Positions 60,906-64,000 of a DNA stretch of 64,000 nucleotides are shown here, in pieces; position 1 is the stretch's first letter, and each line of letters opens with the position of its first letter. The stretch covers positions 1 to 64,000 of the forward strand of contig UQYI01000002.1 in NCBI GenBank assembly GCA_900545265.1, written 5' to 3'. The stretch comes from an uncultured Eubacteriales bacterium. GTDB taxonomy: Bacteria; Bacillota; Clostridia; Christensenellales; CAG-138. The notes beneath the pieces were generated by a model. The model had not been told where the DNA came from. It saw only the letters and a list, made by a program, of their open reading frames with translations, and made no database searches. The translations under genes were made by a program, and so were the position numbers.

Positions 60906-61979
60906 TTATTCCTCCATATCTGCCTTTCGGCTCTTCAAATACCCAAAGGCGGCTATCTCTTCCAGCTGCGCCTGCTTTTCCTTCTCATAGGCCGCCAGCT
61001 TTTCTGCATACAGAGCGGCGGTATCCGGAACCTGCCGCTCGTCCTCCAGTCTCAACGGGGTCAGAAAGGTCTGTGCAAACCAGCGGGTATATTTTTCTGC
61101 CCCGTATACGTTCAGATGGATGCCCCCGTCATAGGTATCCGTACTCAGGTCGATGCCCATTTCCTCCATATATTGGATCCCGTTTACATAGACAACTCCC
61201 TTTTCCCGGGCATATGCTTCCAGCGCTTCATCCCACTGGCTGTACCAGGCGGGATACAGGCAGGGGGATTTCACAAGGATCAGCTCTATCCCCTTCTCCC
61301 GGCAAAGGCTGACGATCCCGTCCAGCTCTCCATAGCTCCGGGAGCTGAAGGCATAGTCCTCCAGCGGCGGCGCTGCCGGAAGCCGGGTATAGGGCACCGT
61401 ATCGCAGCGCATAAGATAGCCGTTGTGGCTGAGGACCGGAGTTTTAAAAAGATACTTCCAGTCCTCTGCGGTAAGAGCGCTGATGCGGGTATGGTACCGG
61501 AGCAGAGGAAGGACATAGGTAACAGGGCTTTCCCCTTCCCCCAGAGAAGCGACCACGGCTTTCCATTTATAGAGCGAAGGGCGCATATAGTCCAGAGTCA
61601 TGCGGTTGTAGCTTTCACTCTGAGATTCTCCGTAGCGCAGGGAACAGACGGAAAGCACCACCACCCGAGGCGTTTCATACGCAAGGGTCTCCTCCAGAAT
61701 ATACCGGCTCTGCCACATGAGCTGCTGCGCCGTCCCCCGGATAAAGGATGTATAGCCATACTCTGCAAACAGGGTGGGAGGCGTAAAGCTTTCATAGACC
61801 TCGCAGTCCCCGATGAACAGCACCTGATGCCCGCCTGTCTCTTCATAATAATCGTCGATAAGGCCGCCTTCCAGAATGCCCTCCGTATACTTGGGCCGGG
61901 TCAGCCGCCCCAACAGAAACAAACATACCCCCGCCGCCGCCAGCGCCAGCAGCGGCCGAAGCCAGAAACGCATCTTCAT
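60906..61979 (-). CDS. Membrane-anchored SGNH-like protein, probable DltD analogue
   Basis: 357 residues. One N-terminal membrane anchor (PLLALAAAGVCLFLLG), then an extracellular domain with VLFIGDCEVYE near 52, in the block-I position although Ser is replaced by Cys (G-D-C), and DGGIHLNVYGAEKY near 300, in the block-V position with Asp and His. The C-terminal roughly 40 residues are a charged helix. In place in the operon and in topology it is equivalent to DltD, the outer-face acyl-transfer partner of DltB. The Cys in place of the catalytic Ser is notable. Confidence 0.8.
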   Translation of the reverse strand: MKMRFWLRPLLALAAAGVCLFLLGRLTRPKYTEGILEGGLIDDYYEETGGHQVLFIGDCEVYESFTPPTLFAEYGYTSFIRGTAQQLMWQSRYILEETLAYETPRVVVLSVCSLRYGESQSESYNRMTLDYMRPSLYKWKAVVASLGEGESPVTYVLPLLRYHTRISALTAEDWKYLFKTPVLSHNGYLMRCDTVPYTRLPAAPPLEDYAFSSRSYGELDGIVSLCREKGIELILVKSPCLYPAWYSQWDEALEAYAREKGVVYVNGIQYMEEMGIDLSTDTYDGGIHLNVYGAEKYTRWFAQTFLTPLRLEDERQVPDTAALYAEKLAAYEKEKQAQLEEIAAFGYLKSRKADMEE

Positions 61980-61982
61980 CCC

Positions 61983-63998
61983 TCAACCCTCCATGGAAAA
62001 AGGCGTCTCCGGCGTGGCCGGGTACAGGCTCTGGTCAAAGCTCCAGAAGTTCCGGCTGCGCTTTAAGACTTCGTTCGTGGTGCGCATAAAACATTCAAAG
62101 CCCTTTGGGCCCACATTGATCGCATCAAAATGATAGTACCCCGTCCCCAAATCCACCAGCAGCCACCAGTGGCGGGTATTCTTTTTGCCCCCGAAACGGG
62201 TCACTACCCGTACCTGAGCCCCGGCCTTTTCCAGCAGTGCACGGGCTACGGAGCAGAAGGTGAAGCAATCCCCCCTGCCGGTGGTGATCCCCCGCCAGGC
62301 TTCGTACTTCCAGTCCTTCTTGTCGGAAGAAGCCTTGTAGCGGATGTTCTGGTTGGCATACTGGAAAATAGCCCATCCTTTTTCCTTCAGGCTCATATCC
62401 GGCGTGATGATGGCATCATAGCAGGCATTCAGCGCCGCTTCAAACTCCGCCTCGCTGACTCTTGCTTCCACCAGCGTGATCCTGCAGCGCGCCTGGGTCA
62501 CATTGCCCGCCTCATCCCGGGCGGTATATACCACCGGATACGTCCCCGCCCGGTAAATATCCACGGCGCTGACATCTACGGAGACGGGAATCTCTCCATC
62601 GCAGTTGTCTTCGGCCCGAACCTCCGCCAAGTAACGCACGGCCTCCCCCACATACCCGTTCAGATCCCGCACATACAGGATCCGGGGCGGCTGATCGTCT
62701 GTCCGCAGGGAAAGCGTAAAGGCCGACCGGGTCACGTTCCCGGCGCCGTCGGTGCACAGAATGACCGCCTGCTGGGGGCCGGCCAGACTCCAGTCCGGCT
62801 CCCGTTCAAAGGCACAGGTATACCCCGTGGCATCCCTGCCGGAAACGATAAAGCTTTCGGCCGGCCGGGGGAAGTTCAGATAGCCTTCCGCCTGCTCCGG
62901 CACGGCGATCTCCGGGGGCCGGGTATCCACCACGCTGAGCAGCAGGGGGCACGGTTCCCCCTCATAGCGCACGTTCAGCACATAAGCCCCCAGCCGGTCC
63001 AAAGTCAGCCGGTCGATCAGCTCTATGCCCTCTCCCAGCGCCCCGGCCTCCAGAGGCTCTCCGGTAGCTTCCGTCTCCACGGGGGCCAGAGGGGAAATAA
63101 ACAGCTCCGCAAAAACTTCGGTTTCGTTCTGCCCTTCGTCCCGGACCAGCACCGTCACCTTCTGATACCCGCTTTTGCTCCAGTCCGGCTCTGCCGCAAA
63201 GGAAAAACTTACGTCCGTTTCGTCGGTACAGGTGTCGATGAATGCTTCCGCTCCAGCCGTTTCTCCGGGACGCACATACACCAGCTTTCCCCGGGCCCGG
63301 GGGGCGTCGGTATCCTGCACATATAAATAAGAAGTATACTTCTCCCCCTCCACCTCCAGTTCCACGGGCTGCACCCCCGCATGGGCGGTGGAAAGGGTAT
63401 CCATATCCGTAAGGAAACGGCCCTGCGCCGTATCATTGGGCAAAAAAGCTTCTATTCCCGGCAAAGGGGCGCCTGCTTCTACCGTGATCTGCGGCTGTAC
63501 TGCCAGAATGTGTATACAGGCTGTTACGCCCGCACTGTTGCCGGAAAGATCTTCCAATCGGATCCTTGCCTCATAGGTTCCTTCTTTATGAAAAACCGGG
63601 GCCGTTTCAAAAGACACGCCCACCAGCTGTTCATCCTCCAGACCCTCGATGCACTGATCCGCCGTCAATTCCTCATCTATGCCTATAGTCAGGGTCCTGC
63701 CCTCTGCCCGGGGAGACGTGGTATCTTTTACGGAAAGCAGGCTCAGGCGGCGGCTGCCCTCATGCTCCACCAGCACCAGCCGCAGCCCCGGCCGGGTCCA
63801 GTCCTCACCCAAAGTGCCCCCTGCAAAGGCCGCTTCCCCTTCCTGCCAGAGAAATTCGGAAGCCTCCGGCCCATGGCCGCACAGCTCCCAGGAAAGATAC
63901 GGGCGCACATCCTTATATAAAAGCAAAAACAGCCCCGCCAGTACGGCCAGAAACGTAAGGCCTTCCCCTAAAAGAAGAAGCCTGTCCCGCACGGTCAA
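61983..63998 (-). CDS. Membrane-anchored transglutaminase-like protein with Ig/HYR-type domains (5' end near window edge)
   Basis: At least 671 residues. One N-terminal membrane span (about 12-28), then repeated Ig/HYR-like beta domains marked by VKDTTSPRA, VQDTDAPRA, VVDTRPPEI, RTDDQPPRI and a last GTYPVVYTARDEAGNVTQA. The C-terminal transglutaminase-like domain (about 545-671) has the triad Cys in RGDCFTFC, His in NTRHWWLLV and Asp in YYHFDAINV. Such domains cross-link or cleave peptides at the cell wall. It ends 3 bp before the SGNH gene, so it belongs to the dlt-type operon. The first visible start (TTG 63998) touches the window end and the true start may lie outside. Confidence 0.82.
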   Translation of the reverse strand: MTVRDRLLLLGEGLTFLAVLAGLFLLLYKDVRPYLSWELCGHGPEASEFLWQEGEAAFAGGTLGEDWTRPGLRLVLVEHEGSRRLSLLSVKDTTSPRAEGRTLTIGIDEELTADQCIEGLEDEQLVGVSFETAPVFHKEGTYEARIRLEDLSGNSAGVTACIHILAVQPQITVEAGAPLPGIEAFLPNDTAQGRFLTDMDTLSTAHAGVQPVELEVEGEKYTSYLYVQDTDAPRARGKLVYVRPGETAGAEAFIDTCTDETDVSFSFAAEPDWSKSGYQKVTVLVRDEGQNETEVFAELFISPLAPVETEATGEPLEAGALGEGIELIDRLTLDRLGAYVLNVRYEGEPCPLLLSVVDTRPPEIAVPEQAEGYLNFPRPAESFIVSGRDATGYTCAFEREPDWSLAGPQQAVILCTDGAGNVTRSAFTLSLRTDDQPPRILYVRDLNGYVGEAVRYLAEVRAEDNCDGEIPVSVDVSAVDIYRAGTYPVVYTARDEAGNVTQARCRITLVEARVSEAEFEAALNACYDAIITPDMSLKEKGWAIFQYANQNIRYKASSDKKDWKYEAWRGITTGRGDCFTFCSVARALLEKAGAQVRVVTRFGGKKNTRHWWLLVDLGTGYYHFDAINVGPKGFECFMRTTNEVLKRSRNFWSFDQSLYPATPETPFSMEG

Positions 63999-64000
63999 AG

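Noticed and set aside
1..64000. CRISPR array or rRNA genes
   Set aside because: No series of regularly spaced short repeats and no rRNA-like sequence was seen.

Overview
The window is a stretch of a Gram-positive, Clostridia-type (Firmicutes) chromosome. The evidence is the Gram-positive PolC, a dlt-type operon, class B sortase, BioY, RNase Y, and the cluster rpsB-tsf / pyrH-frr-uppS-cdsA-dxr-rseP-ispG-polC. Genus cannot be fixed from the sequence alone. Two parts differ in character, with tRNA-Trp(CCA) at 13480-13553 on the minus strand as the boundary.

Left part (1-13480): an accessory island, visibly richer in A+T over about 5400-10200. It begins with a palindrome-rich end and a divergent pair, an ImmA/IrrE-type metallopeptidase (325-2331, -) and a self-cleaving XRE/S24 repressor (2517-3380, +). 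Their two back-to-back promoters are mirror images. A DUF6809-like gene follows. Next comes an ECF sigma factor / anti-sigma pair (4108-5401), two small secreted proteins, a lipoprotein, and a two-permease plus ATPase ABC exporter (up to 10120). Three promoters in this block (4001-4031, 5468-5498, 5958-5988) share one unusual motif at identical spacing, so the sigma factor probably drives itself and the secreted-protein/ABC genes. After this come an intact IS256-family insertion sequence with an 8-bp target duplication (10259-11602), and a short serine recombinase flanked by two equal-length 285-bp direct repeats, the second abutting the 3' end of tRNA-Trp.

Right part (13560-64000): core genome, mostly minus strand. 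In order: dipeptidase and nitrilase genes, a small prophage tail remnant, rny, then polC-ispG-rseP-dxr-cdsA-uppS-(small gene)-frr-pyrH. The usual neighbours tsf-rpsB lie about 9 kb further on. The intervening space holds a surface cassette: a phosphodiester-glycosidase lipoprotein, sortase B, a 1336-residue InlB-repeat protein, an Ig-like surface protein and bioY. Beyond rpsB are a Na/Pi-PhoU transporter, a tiny two-gene operon with a divergent XRE regulator, an M20 amidohydrolase, an SGNH hydrolase, a DUF1836 regulator, feoAB, an SPFH/ribbon-helix-helix operon with a tandem operator, a PHP phosphoesterase plus ABC importer operon, a UvrD-type helicase, and a noncanonical dlt-type acylation operon (transglutaminase-like, SGNH, lipoprotein, DltA, carrier protein, MBOAT) running off the right edge.

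Best candidates for something undescribed are the ECF-controlled secreted-protein/ABC module, the recombinase with its paired 285-bp noncoding repeats, the tiny-gene/XRE cassette at 42202-42977, and the SPFH/RHH operon with its 11-bp-phased operator. Family assignments are from motif recognition only; no database search was run.
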